NCBI GenBank assembly: GCA_963545265.1
Contig: CAUUHY010000002.1
Span: 1 to 64,000 of the forward strand
Direction: 5' to 3'
Origin: CAJPPJ01 sp963545265
GTDB taxonomy: Bacteria > Bacillota_I > Bacilli_A > RF39 > UBA660
DNA: 64,000 bases
In this document: piece after piece, positions 1 to 8,083 of the stretch
Position numbering within the stretch: the first letter of the stretch is position 1
Layout of the letters: every line of letters starts with the position of its first letter
Made by a program: the position numbers and the translations under genes
The notes under the pieces: model-generated
The model's input: only the letters and a program-made list of their open reading frames with translations
The model's database searches: none
What the model was told of the DNA's origin: nothing

Positions 1-1
1 T

Positions 2-1279
2 CCTAATATATTATTATTGAATAAATATGGAATATCATATGATAAAGCATATAATATATATTTGAGATATACTAAAGATATAGATTTTCTACCTAAATCA
101 GATGAAAAAAATATATTGCTTGATATTAAAAATATAATAGAGGGAAGAGGTACGGAAAAAACAGTTTTTGAAAACTTAGATTTTATTGTAAATATAGACT
201 CTATTCTTAGAAATTATTATTCTAAAATATATGATAAAAATTTTTATAAACCAACAAATGAAAAACAAATAGGCGAAATTTATGGTGTGAAGATTTATGA
301 TGCTGGATTAGATTTTAATATGAGTATTTATTCTTATGGACTGGCAACAGAATATAAAATACCAGAAAATTTTAAACAAGATTGGAATCGACCAGTTATT
401 TCGACTGATTATATGTGTAATTCAATTATTAACAGTAGTAGCATAAAAACACATATAAAGCATTGCTTATATGGATTTAAAGAATTTGGTAGAAACAATT
501 TATCTTTATTAAGTGCAAATGATTTAGGTACTGGGGGAATATATAAAGATTTGAATATTACAAATCCGTTTCATCAAAAAAAACTAATTGCTGATGTAGA
601 ATTTAGAACACCAGATAGTTTAATAAATAATACTAGATTTACAAATAATGAAGTTTATCGATCACGAAGAAGGATTGTTAATGGTAAATTAGAAAGAATT
701 AATCCAGATTATATTGTATATTTAAAAACAAAAGATGACTTTGCTAGTGATAGAATTTGGCTTGAAAGTTTAAAAGCTGCAAAAGATTTTGATATCCCAA
801 TAGTATTAGTAGATTGTCAAAAATGTTTATTAAGTAACATAGAGAAAATTGAAAAAAATTTAGAGTTATTTGAGAGTAGATATGATGATAGTAAAGTATT
901 AAAAAATATTCTTGAATCAATTTATACAATTAATTGTGGCTATAAAGATGTTGCACCTGAATTACTTGAAAAGCATTTTAATAAATATAAATTGAGTTCT
1001 TATTTAGAAAGAATTATAAATCATATTGATGAAATATCTATTAATGCACCAAGAACTTCAATAGAATGTATAGATATGGTAACAAAAACTTTGGATAATG
1101 AATTTGAAAAAGTAATGAAGTCACCATATTGGGTTGATTATGCTAGAAAACAAGGATATACGATAGAAAAACCACAAGATATAATCAAAGTATTTAAAGA
1201 TAAAAAAAGACAAATAGAAATATCAAATACTGATATTAATTTAGGATTAGAAAATAATGATATAAATAAAGACAGATAA
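2..1279 (+). CDS. Hypothetical protein, 5' partial
   Basis: I do not recognise this protein. The frame is open from base 2, before the first possible start (TTG at 17, no Shine-Dalgarno), so the gene probably begins left of the window. It is soluble, with no signal peptide or membrane segment. The middle part (about residues 185-265 from the TTG) is the most conserved-looking: NNEVYRSRRR, then NPDYIVY, then AAKDFDIPIVLVD, which reads like a beta-alpha-beta unit. The C-terminal third is helical and charged. It ends in a terminator hairpin, so it is transcribed separately from rbgA. Function unknown. Confidence 0.7.
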   Translation, partial: PNILLLNKYGISYDKAYNIYLRYTKDIDFLPKSDEKNILLDIKNIIEGRGTEKTVFENLDFIVNIDSILRNYYSKIYDKNFYKPTNEKQIGEIYGVKIYDAGLDFNMSIYSYGLATEYKIPENFKQDWNRPVISTDYMCNSIINSSSIKTHIKHCLYGFKEFGRNNLSLLSANDLGTGGIYKDLNITNPFHQKKLIADVEFRTPDSLINNTRFTNNEVYRSRRRIVNGKLERINPDYIVYLKTKDDFASDRIWLESLKAAKDFDIPIVLVDCQKCLLSNIEKIEKNLELFESRYDDSKVLKNILESIYTINCGYKDVAPELLEKHFNKYKLSSYLERIINHIDEISINAPRTSIECIDMVTKTLDNEFEKVMKSPYWVDYARKQGYTIEKPQDIIKVFKDKKRQIEISNTDINLGLENNDINKDR

Positions 1280-1298
1280 GTATAAAATCTGTTTTTTT
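1272..1298 (+). terminator. Rho-independent terminator of the first gene
   Basis: A six-base stem, ACAGAT at 1272-1277 pairing with ATCTGT at 1287-1292, is followed by a run of seven T. The left arm contains the stop-codon region of the upstream gene. Confidence 0.65.
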
Positions 1299-1300
1299 AA

Positions 1301-1309
1301 TGTTATAAT
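1301..1309 (+). promoter_or_regulatory. Extended -10 promoter for rbgA
   Basis: TGT-TATAAT is a perfect extended -10. It lies directly behind the terminator and about 127 bases before the rbgA start. No good -35 is visible. The long leader has no recognised riboswitch, only a nine-codon ATG ORF near 1332 of doubtful meaning. Confidence 0.55.
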
Positions 1310-1435
1310 TTAAGAACAAAGGTTAGTTTTTATGAATAATATAAAAGGATTTAAAATATAGATTTTAATTATGAAAAAGAAAAAAATTAATATCTACAAA
1401 ACCTAGACAAATCTAAATTAAAGGAGTTAAGTCAA

Positions 1436-2278
1436 ATGAATGAAAACAAAATAAGTTTTAATTGGTATCCAGGTCATATGGAAAAGACCAAAAGAAAGAT
1501 AAAAGAAATAGAAGGATTAATAGATATAGTATTAGAACTTGCTGATGCTAGAATTCCTATGACATCTAGATTAAATAGAGATTTTTTAACGAATAAAGAT
1601 AGTATATTAATACTTACTAAGTATGATTTATGTGATAAAGAAAAAACAGATAAGTTAGTAGAAGAATTAAAGAAAACATATAAAGATGTTATATGTACAT
1701 ATATAGGGGATAAAACTATTAAATCTAAGATAAAAAATATAGCAGAAAAAATTTTAAAGGAAAAAATAGAAAAAAGAGAAAATAAAGGACTTATAAAAAG
1801 AAAAATAAGAGCGATTGTAGTAGGTATACCTAATGTTGGTAAATCAACTCTTATTAATACTTTATGTGGTAAGACAGTTGCTAAAGCAGAAAATAGACCT
1901 GGTGTTACTAGAAGTTTAGAATGGCTTAAGATATCACCTGATTTTGAATTTATAGATTCTCCTGGGATACTTGGTAAAAAATTTTCATCTCAAGAAGAAG
2001 CTTTTAGACTTGCTAGTTTATCAAGTGTAAATGAAGCTATATTAAATTATCAAGATTTAGCTATTTTTATATACGAAGAACTAAGAAATAAATATCCATC
2101 TCGTTTCTTAGAATTTTATAAAATGGATAGTTTTACTGACTTTTTAACAGATATAGAAAAGATTGCAAAAAGAAAAGGTTGTTTGTTAAAAGGTGGAGTA
2201 GTAGATATAGATAAAGCTTACTTACTTTTATATCAAGATTTTAAAAATAATAAGTTTGGAAAAATAACATTAGATTAG
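1436..2278 (+). CDS. rbgA: Ribosome biogenesis GTPase A (RbgA/YlqF)
   Basis: RbgA is a circularly permuted GTPase that acts late in 50S subunit assembly. The sequence shows the family N-terminus NWYPGHMEK (residues about 9-17). The permuted G-motif order is G4 LTKYDL, then G1 GIPNVGKST, then G3 DSPGIL, with a C-terminal helical RNA-binding domain. At 280 residues it has the normal family length. The start is supported by AAGGAG 10 bases upstream. In many Firmicutes rbgA lies beside rnhB and rplS/lepB. Here rnhB is 2.8 kb downstream with tyrS inserted, and rplS-lepB lies 34 kb away. Confidence 0.95.
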   Translation: MNENKISFNWYPGHMEKTKRKIKEIEGLIDIVLELADARIPMTSRLNRDFLTNKDSILILTKYDLCDKEKTDKLVEELKKTYKDVICTYIGDKTIKSKIKNIAEKILKEKIEKRENKGLIKRKIRAIVVGIPNVGKSTLINTLCGKTVAKAENRPGVTRSLEWLKISPDFEFIDSPGILGKKFSSQEEAFRLASLSSVNEAILNYQDLAIFIYEELRNKYPSRFLEFYKMDSFTDFLTDIEKIAKRKGCLLKGGVVDIDKAYLLLYQDFKNNKFGKITLD

Positions 2279-2306
2279 TATAGTAAATGATACTATTATT
2301 ATAATT

Positions 2307-2336
2307 TTGACAATTTTTATAAAAAGATGATATAAT
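2307..2336 (+). promoter_or_regulatory. Promoter of the tyrS T-box transcript
   Basis: TTGACA at 2307-2312, an 18-base spacer, and TATAAT at 2331-2336 preceded by TGA make a consensus sigma-A promoter with an extended -10. Transcription should begin near 2343, just before the T-box leader. Confidence 0.85.
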
Positions 2337-2342
2337 TACGAC

Positions 2343-2560
2343 AATTAATTAAAAGACGACTCATTCAAAGTAGTTATTTTAGTATTTTTTATAGAGAGTT
2401 TATGGATGGTGAAAATAAACAAGATTAAGATAATAAATTACAAATGATGATTTTAATTCGGATAGTATTCGTTATCAATAAGAGGTAATAATTTATTATT
2501 ACAAAAAAAGGTGGTACCACGAGCAATTCGTCCTTTAGAGGATGATTTGCTCGTTTTTTG
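2343..2560 (+). promoter_or_regulatory. T-box leader controlling tyrS
   Basis: T-box leaders read the charging state of a tRNA and let transcription continue when it is uncharged. Visible elements are the stem I AGAGAG block with a GGTG loop region (about 2393-2414), a Tyr codon TAC at 2439-2441 as candidate specifier, and the conserved T-box sequence AGGTGGTACCACG at 2509-2521. The competing terminator pairs CGAGCAA (2520-2526) with TTGCTCG (2547-2553), followed by six T. The downstream gene is tyrS, which agrees with a Tyr specifier. The exact specifier position was judged by eye. Confidence 0.92.
2520..2559 (+). terminator. Conditional terminator of the T-box leader
   Basis: CGAGCAA at 2520-2526 pairs with TTGCTCG at 2547-2553, then TTTTTT. 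An inner stem uses TCCT and AGGA. The left arm overlaps the T-box sequence, as expected for mutually exclusive terminator and antiterminator folds. Confidence 0.88.
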
Positions 2561-2580
2561 TTTTTAAGGAGGTGGTTTAT

Positions 2581-2676
2581 ATGGATAGTGACTATTATTA
2601 TTGCTTTGATGACTGTAATTTGATTAACTATATAAATTATTTAGGAGGAAATAAAAATGGTAAAAAAATTATTTGA
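2581..2676 (+). CDS. Candidate Tyr-rich 31-residue small ORF ahead of tyrS
   Basis: A near-perfect Shine-Dalgarno (AAGGAGGTGG, 2566-2575) lies eight bases before this ATG, stronger than the one serving tyrS. The peptide begins MDSDYYYCFDDC and has five Tyr (residues 5-7, 17, 20), then ends with TGA inside tyrS in a different frame, overlapping its start by 20 bases. It lies entirely downstream of the T-box terminator, so it is read only in the antiterminated transcript. It could couple translation to tyrS or act as a Tyr-responsive leader peptide. It could also be chance next to a strong ribosome site. Confidence 0.5.
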   Translation: MDSDYYYCFDDCNLINYINYLGGNKNGKKII

Positions 2677-3895
2677 TATATTAGAAGAAAGAGGTTATGT
2701 TAAAGACCTTACACACAAACAAGAAATTGTTGATTTAATTAATGGAGAACCTATGACTTTCTATTTGGGAATAGATCCTACTGCTGATTCCTTACACATA
2801 GGACATTTCTTTTCGTTAACTATGTTTAGATGGTTACAAGATTTTGGACATCGTGGAATTATATTAATAGGTGGAGCTACTGCTTTAATTGGTGATCCAA
2901 CTGGTAAAAGTGATATGAGAAAGATGCTTTCAAAGGAAGAAGTTTTTCATAACAAATTAGAAGTAAAAGAATTAGTAAAAAGATTTGTAAGAACTACTGG
3001 AGATAATCCTGCGATAATAGTTGATAATGCAGATTGGATTGGTGATAAAAACTATGTTGATTTTATGAGAGATATTGGGGTGCATTTTAATGTCAGTACT
3101 ATGCTTTCAGCTGATTGTTACAAAAAAAGATTAGAAAATGGAGGATTAACATTTTTAGAAATGGGATATATGTTAATACAAGCATTTGACTTCGTTCATT
3201 TAAATAAGGAATATGACTGCAGATTACAAATTGGTGGATCAGATCAATGGGGAAATATTTTAGCAGGAGTAGATTTATCGCGTAAGATAGGGTTTAGTGA
3301 AGGTAAGAAGATAGATCCATTATTTGGTTTTACTTGTCCACTACTTATAAAAGCGGATGGTGAAAAAATGGGTAAAACAGCTAGTGGGACATTATGGGTA
3401 TCAAGAGACAAAACTACACCATTTGATTTCTTTCAAGCATGGATTAATTCATTTGATGAAGATGTAGAAAGAAGTTTATCTTTTTTTACTAAAATGGAAA
3501 TTTCAGATATTAAAAATTTATGTAAAAAAGATATAAGAGAAGCCAAAAAACTATTAGCATTTGAAGTAACTAAATTAGTTCATGGTGAAGAAGAAGCTAA
3601 AAAAGCAAGAAAAACAGCAGAGGAATTATTTAGTAATAAAGGTATTTCAGATAATATGCCATCTGTTAAGTTTAGTTCTGATAAATTAGATATTAATATT
3701 TTAGATTTATTACTTGATGTTGGAATAGTATCATCAAAATCTGAAGCTAGAAGGATTATTAATCAAAATGGTTTAATTATAAATCAAAAAAAGGAATCTA
3801 ATATTGATTTAGTAATAACAAAAGATTATTTTAAAGAAGGATTTATAATTATACAAAAAGGTAAGAAGGTATTTCTAAAAGTTGAACTTATTTAA
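2657..3895 (+). CDS. tyrS: Tyrosyl-tRNA synthetase
   Basis: This cytoplasmic class I synthetase charges tRNA-Tyr. The class I signature is HIGH at residues 47-50, in LHIGHFF. The tRNA and Tyr pocket GGSDQWGN is present, and the second class I motif is KMGKT, the usual bacterial TyrRS form of KMSKS. The C-terminal 65 or so residues form an S4-type RNA-binding domain. The length of 412 is normal. The start is chosen by AGGAGG at 2642-2647. Expression is under the T-box leader upstream and may be coupled to the overlapping small ORF. Confidence 0.97.
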   Translation: MVKKLFDILEERGYVKDLTHKQEIVDLINGEPMTFYLGIDPTADSLHIGHFFSLTMFRWLQDFGHRGIILIGGATALIGDPTGKSDMRKMLSKEEVFHNKLEVKELVKRFVRTTGDNPAIIVDNADWIGDKNYVDFMRDIGVHFNVSTMLSADCYKKRLENGGLTFLEMGYMLIQAFDFVHLNKEYDCRLQIGGSDQWGNILAGVDLSRKIGFSEGKKIDPLFGFTCPLLIKADGEKMGKTASGTLWVSRDKTTPFDFFQAWINSFDEDVERSLSFFTKMEISDIKNLCKKDIREAKKLLAFEVTKLVHGEEEAKKARKTAEELFSNKGISDNMPSVKFSSDKLDINILDLLLDVGIVSSKSEARRIINQNGLIINQKKESNIDLVITKDYFKEGFIIIQKGKKVFLKVELI

Positions 3896-3971
3896 TCAAG
3901 TTTATAAAAATAATAGTAATTAGTTTGAACTTATAAATAAATTTAATTATAATAATTATAAGGAGAGAATT

Positions 3972-5054
3972 ATGAAAAATATAAATATGTCTATAATTAA
4001 GTTTATTAGTAGAATAAGTGATTATTTATATGAAACATTACTTTTTATTCAAGATAAAATTAATGTATTTGATTTAAAAAAAGTATTAAAGTTAGTTATT
4101 AAAGTATTATTATTTATTTTAATATTTTGGATTGTTAAAGCTTTTATTGTTCCTTTAGCATCTATTTTTGCTAATATAATAGATTCATTTAGTAACGTAT
4201 TAAAAGGAACATTTGCAAATATATTGATTTTTGCATTATATAATTTTTATTATCTATACTTTTATTTAAGTTTATATAAGTTTATTAAACATTTAATTGA
4301 GGAAAAAGATGTTAATATATTTAAATCAGATGTTATTAATAAACAATTGGTTAAAATTAATGAATTTGTATTAAAAATATTAAAAGTTATATTATATATA
4401 TTCTTATTACCAATATTTGGAGTTGTTTTACTTGGAGTAATATTATTTATATACTTAGTATTCTTAGCTATAAAAGGTAATATAATAATTAGTTTATTTT
4501 TAATTTCTATAGCTTTAATAATTGCAACAATTTATTTATTAAAATATATTATTGGATTTATTCATGATAAAAATCTTAAAAACTATAAATATATAGCAAT
4601 ATTTACATATTCAAGTATTTTAATATTTACACTTATTTTCTTTTTAGTTGAAACAAGAAAATATAAAGTAATAAGTGATATAAATACACTAGAACTTAGT
4701 AAATATACTTTAACTTATCAAATAGAAAAAGGTATAGAAATTTCTACTAGTGGTTTTTATGAAATTAAATATGATGAAAAAGTTAAAAAAGGTAATTTAA
4801 AGATTAGATTTGAAAATTATGAAACTAGTTCATATACACTTGATACTAAAAAAGATAATGATAAAACTAAAGTAAATATTAATTACTATATTAATTTAAC
4901 TACTGATAATTTGATAAATATATCAAAAACAGTTAATGACTCACTTCAAAATAAATATTTTTATGATTATTCTAAATTTAAGTATGGAAAAGTAGTTATT
5001 AGTGTTAATCCTAAAGATAAAGGTTTATTAAAAGTTATTAAAAATGCAAAATAA
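3972..5054 (+). CDS. Multi-pass membrane protein with C-terminal extracytoplasmic domain
   Basis: I do not recognise the family. About five hydrophobic segments are visible (roughly residues 40-62, 78-105, 133-167, 170-195 and 208-226). They are followed by about 130 polar residues with an alternating beta-type pattern, probably outside the cell. The ribosome site is AAGGAGAG, eight bases before ATG. The gene overlaps rnhB by 11 bases, so the two are probably translationally coupled. No catalytic motif is seen. Confidence 0.8.
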   Translation: MKNINMSIIKFISRISDYLYETLLFIQDKINVFDLKKVLKLVIKVLLFILIFWIVKAFIVPLASIFANIIDSFSNVLKGTFANILIFALYNFYYLYFYLSLYKFIKHLIEEKDVNIFKSDVINKQLVKINEFVLKILKVILYIFLLPIFGVVLLGVILFIYLVFLAIKGNIIISLFLISIALIIATIYLLKYIIGFIHDKNLKNYKYIAIFTYSSILIFTLIFFLVETRKYKVISDINTLELSKYTLTYQIEKGIEISTSGFYEIKYDEKVKKGNLKIRFENYETSSYTLDTKKDNDKTKVNINYYINLTTDNLINISKTVNDSLQNKYFYDYSKFKYGKVVISVNPKDKGLLKVIKNAK

Positions 5055-5646
5055 TAGAGAATATGAAGAAAAATATAGTAATTTAGATTATATATGTGGA
5101 GTAGATGAAGTTGGTAGAGGTCCACTTGTTGGTCCTGTAGTAGCTTCAGCGGTTATACTTCCTAAAAATTATTATATTGAAGGATTAACTGATTCTAAGA
5201 AGTTATCTAAAAAGAAAAGAGAAAGTTTTTTTGAAATTATCAATAAAGATGCCTTAGCAATAGGAATAGGAGTTGTAGATAATAAAAAAATAGATGAAAT
5301 AAATATCTTAGAAGCATCTAGACTTGCTATGAAAATAGCTGTTAATAATTTAAAAATAAAACCTGATGTAATACTTACAGATGCTATGAAACTTGATATT
5401 GGAATACCAGAAGAAGATATAATTAAAGGTGATTTAAAAAGTATTACGATATCTGCCGCTAGTGTAATAGCCAAAGTTACAAGAGATAAGATGATGGAAG
5501 AATTACATGAAAAATATCCAATGTATAATTTTATTAAAAATAATGGATATCCAACTAAAGAACATGTTGAAGCGATTAAAAAATATGGAATAATAGAAGA
5601 ACATAGAAAAACCTTTAATCCAATAAGAGACATTATAAAAAAATAA
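5044..5646 (+). CDS. rnhB: Ribonuclease HII
   Basis: RNase HII cuts RNA in RNA-DNA hybrids and removes single ribonucleotides from DNA. Present are the N-terminal signature CGVDEVGRG with the first catalytic Asp-Glu pair (D20, E21), the GPVVASAVIL strand, a later Asp in ILTDAMKLD, and the C-terminal block with GYPTKEH typical of type 2 enzymes. At 200 residues it is slightly shorter than the B. subtilis enzyme. The start lies inside the upstream membrane-protein gene without a good Shine-Dalgarno, which fits coupling. The last codons form the left arm of a terminator. Confidence 0.94.
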   Translation: MQNNREYEEKYSNLDYICGVDEVGRGPLVGPVVASAVILPKNYYIEGLTDSKKLSKKKRESFFEIINKDALAIGIGVVDNKKIDEINILEASRLAMKIAVNNLKIKPDVILTDAMKLDIGIPEEDIIKGDLKSITISAASVIAKVTRDKMMEELHEKYPMYNFIKNNGYPTKEHVEAIKKYGIIEEHRKTFNPIRDIIKK

Positions 5647-5657
5647 TGTCTTTTTTT
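5629..5657 (+). terminator. Terminator overlapping the rnhB stop codon
   Basis: GACATTAT (5629-5636) pairs with ATAATGTC (5643-5650) around an A-rich loop, followed by seven T. The rnhB stop lies in the right arm. Confidence 0.88.
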
Positions 5658-5709
5658 ATTTACTTAAATTATGAAAATGTTTATTATTAATAATAGGAGG
5701 AAAATACTT

Positions 5710-7038
5710 ATGAATCAAAGATTTATGGATCTTGAAGCGTTAGAAATTTATGCTAAAAATCTTATAACTTACTCTAATTATTTAAATGACTCTATGAATA
5801 AAATAGCAGCAGGATTTAATAATTTATCTTCTGAAAAAATAATACAAGGTAGAAGATCTAAAGTATTTGAAGATGTTTACGCCGAAATGCAAGAATCTAG
5901 AGAAAATGTAGTTAATAAGTTATATCAACTAAAAGAGTTTGTTGAAGTCTCTAAACAGCTTGTGGAACAAATTGATACTGAAGAAGGAAAAAAATTTGAG
6001 CCTATAGTAGAAGAGCTTGGTATAAAAAGAGGAAATGGTTCAAATGGAGGTTCATCAGGAGGAAGTGGATCAACTCAAGATGGTGGACAAGGTTCTAATG
6101 GTGGAGGATCTCAAGGATCTAATTCAACTGAATCTTCTAGAACAACAACAGAAGCAGATGAAGCTAAAGTGGAAGAAAATTTAAGTAAAACATCAACAGG
6201 AAAAGGCGAAGAAAAAACTCAAAATGAAACTTCTAATGAAGGTAAGATGTCAAGTGAAGATGTAGATGCACTTGTTGATCAAGATACTCAAGGAACAGGT
6301 GAAAATAACAATTCAGATTCATATGTTGCTAGAAAGCATGAATTAAATCCTTATGGTATGAGTACAGAAGAATTTAACTATTTTAGGAATATGGATAGAA
6401 ATAATGAAGATTATATAGCACCTGAAAATATGGATTCTGCATATGAAAAATATCGAGAAACTAGATTACGTGGAGATACAGTAATGAGTGAAGAAGAATT
6501 TTATATTAAACATTCTAACCTTTCTCCAGAAGAAAAAAATTATAGGATGCAAGAATTAATAGATAGAAATATGCGTAATACAGGAACTGCTAACTCAAGA
6601 TTTTCTTATGGAGCAAGTAGTAGTGTAATATTTCCTTCTACAACAGCAGAAAATTATATAAATAATATGGTTAATTATAAATATAAAGATCCAGACGCTC
6701 CATTATTTGGTCATAAATTTTCAAAAGGTTATGATATAAATTCTATAAAAGATCTTTATAAAAATTCAGATGGACATGGTGGAATGTATACAAGATGGAA
6801 AGATAATAATATTGGTCTTACTATTAAAGAAACGTTAAAAGTAGATGGGCAAGAGTATACTTTAACAGTAGATACTGATAAATTGCCAACTCAAGGAGAA
6901 TGGGAACAAGAAAAAATTAACTTTATTAATACAGTTGCAAAGCCAGATTCAATTATAGAATCTTCTAATACAACTTATAGTTTCTTTAATATGGATTTAG
7001 ATAAAGCAAAAGAAGCTTATGAAAAGACTCTTTTATAA
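5710..7038 (+). CDS. WXG100-cassette long protein 1: helical N-domain, Gly/Ser linker, unknown C-domain
   Basis: The start is set at 5710, not the earlier ATG at 5671, because AGGAGG (5695-5700) sits nine bases before it. That gives 442 residues. Residues 1-105 are a helical domain shared with the proteins at 7404 and 8084 (pattern LNDSMNKIAAGF, KIIQGRRSKVFEDVY). Residues about 110-150 are a Gly/Ser/Gln linker, then an acidic Thr/Glu stretch. The C-terminal 230 residues contain no catalytic motif that I recognise. The layout resembles LXG/ESX secreted substrates of type VII systems. YQLKE near residue 73 fits the YxxxD/E secretion pattern. No secretion machinery is in the window. Confidence 0.8.
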   Translation: MNQRFMDLEALEIYAKNLITYSNYLNDSMNKIAAGFNNLSSEKIIQGRRSKVFEDVYAEMQESRENVVNKLYQLKEFVEVSKQLVEQIDTEEGKKFEPIVEELGIKRGNGSNGGSSGGSGSTQDGGQGSNGGGSQGSNSTESSRTTTEADEAKVEENLSKTSTGKGEEKTQNETSNEGKMSSEDVDALVDQDTQGTGENNNSDSYVARKHELNPYGMSTEEFNYFRNMDRNNEDYIAPENMDSAYEKYRETRLRGDTVMSEEEFYIKHSNLSPEEKNYRMQELIDRNMRNTGTANSRFSYGASSSVIFPSTTAENYINNMVNYKYKDPDAPLFGHKFSKGYDINSIKDLYKNSDGHGGMYTRWKDNNIGLTIKETLKVDGQEYTLTVDTDKLPTQGEWEQEKINFINTVAKPDSIIESSNTTYSFFNMDLDKAKEAYEKTLL

Positions 7039-7067
7039 AAATAAAATAGTAAAGTAGGTAAATAATT

Positions 7068-7394
7068 ATGGGTAATACTGTTGGAATAAAATATCAAGAA
7101 GCAGAAGTAGAAATTGAAAAATTAGAAAAAGCTATTGAAGATTTATATACAAATGTTGAATTAATTGATAAAAATACAAATGGAATATCAAAAGATACAT
7201 GGGTAGGAAAAGATGCTGATGCATATCAAGAAAAAATTCTTGGTTATTCAGATAAATTAAAAAAACAAACAGATTCTTTTAAAGAATTAGTAGAAAAATT
7301 AAAAGATGTAGTAGCAGAGTATAAAGCTGATGAAGAAAAAGGTGCTATTAAGATGTCTGGTGAATTTTCATCTGGTAATGCATATTGGGGTTAG
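7068..7394 (+). CDS. WXG100 family protein A1 (EsxA/B-like)
   Basis: This 108-residue protein is a predicted helical hairpin with the central turn motif W-V-G in DTWVGKDADAY, the hallmark of WXG100 proteins secreted by type VII systems. After the second helix, YKADE matches the YxxxD/E export signature. The tail is Gly/Ser-rich and ends AYWG. It lies 29 bases after long protein 1 and nine bases before the next gene, so it is part of one operon. Its best relative in the window is the protein at 7760 (shared IGINY/GIKY start, GKDAxAY turn). Partners of these proteins are usually encoded next door. Confidence 0.9.
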   Translation: MGNTVGIKYQEAEVEIEKLEKAIEDLYTNVELIDKNTNGISKDTWVGKDADAYQEKILGYSDKLKKQTDSFKELVEKLKDVVAEYKADEEKGAIKMSGEFSSGNAYWG

Positions 7395-7403
7395 GAGAAT
7401 ACT

Positions 7404-7745
7404 ATGGATAAAAGAGAAATAAATGTTACTGAGTTAGGTAATTTTGCTACACATTTAGATACTATTTCAAGTTATTTTGATGATTCTTTAAATAAAATAG
7501 GATCAGGGTTTAGAAATTTAAATGATGAAAAAATCATTGAAGGTAGAAGAGCTAGAGTTTTTGAAATAGTTTATGGTTGTATGCAAAAGAAAAAATTAGA
7601 GATGAATGAAAAGATAAAAGAATTTGCAGAGTATATTAGACAAAATATTACTACCACTACAGAATTAGATGAAAGACATGCTAAAGAATTAGAAGATGCT
7701 GTAGCATCTATGGGTGATGTTTTTAAAAGGATAAACAAAAGATAA
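7404..7745 (+). CDS. Small stand-alone helical partner (family B, 113 aa)
   Basis: This is a short version of the N-terminal domain found in the long proteins at 5710 and 8084. Shared blocks are FDDSLNKIGSGF, KIIEGRRARVF and, with the 8084 protein only, TELDERHAKELE. It has no WXG turn; the region between its two predicted helices carries EGRR instead. GGAGAA lies six bases before ATG. Sitting between two WXG100 genes, it is a natural candidate for a heterodimer partner. No family name recognised. Confidence 0.8.
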   Translation: MDKREINVTELGNFATHLDTISSYFDDSLNKIGSGFRNLNDEKIIEGRRARVFEIVYGCMQKKKLEMNEKIKEFAEYIRQNITTTTELDERHAKELEDAVASMGDVFKRINKR

Positions 7746-7759
7746 GGAGATGAATAATT

Positions 7760-8062
7760 ATGGCAAATGAAGTAATTGGTATAAATTATAGTCAAGCTGA
7801 TGCTGAAATTAAAAGAATAGAAGAAGGTATAAGTAATCTACATACCAATTTTGGACTTATTGATAAAGCAACAAATGATATTGTTAATAATGCATGGAAA
7901 GGTAAAGATGCAGAAGCATATAAAAATAGTATAGATTCATTTACTGAAGTATTAAAAAAACAAACAGAAGGACTTACTACATTAGTTAATATACTTAAAA
8001 GACAAATAGATGAAGATATAGCTCATGAAGCAGAACAAGCTAAAAATATACAAAACAAATAA
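7760..8062 (+). CDS. WXG100 family protein A2 (EsxA/B-like)
   Basis: This 100-residue helical hairpin has W-K-G in the turn (AWKGKDAEAY). It is a paralogue of the 7068 protein, sharing YxxA at the N-terminus, LIDKATN before the turn and VLKKQT in helix two. Unlike A1, it has no obvious YxxxD/E in its charged C-terminus, so it may travel only as part of a complex. AAGGAG lies upstream of the ATG, 14 bases after the preceding stop. Confidence 0.9.
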   Translation: MANEVIGINYSQADAEIKRIEEGISNLHTNFGLIDKATNDIVNNAWKGKDAEAYKNSIDSFTEVLKKQTEGLTTLVNILKRQIDEDIAHEAEQAKNIQNK

Positions 8063-8083
8063 TATTAATATAAGGAGTTAATT

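Noticed and set aside
1332..1361. Nine-codon ORF in the rbgA leader
   Set aside because: It has no ribosome site and no notable composition; too short to support.
2276..2295. TAGTAT/ATACTA hairpin as rbgA terminator
   Set aside because: The stem is short and no T run follows directly; support is too weak to list.
5172..5633. 153-codon ORF on the minus strand inside rnhB
   Set aside because: It mirrors the rnhB coding sequence, has no ribosome site, and rnhB is clearly the real gene.
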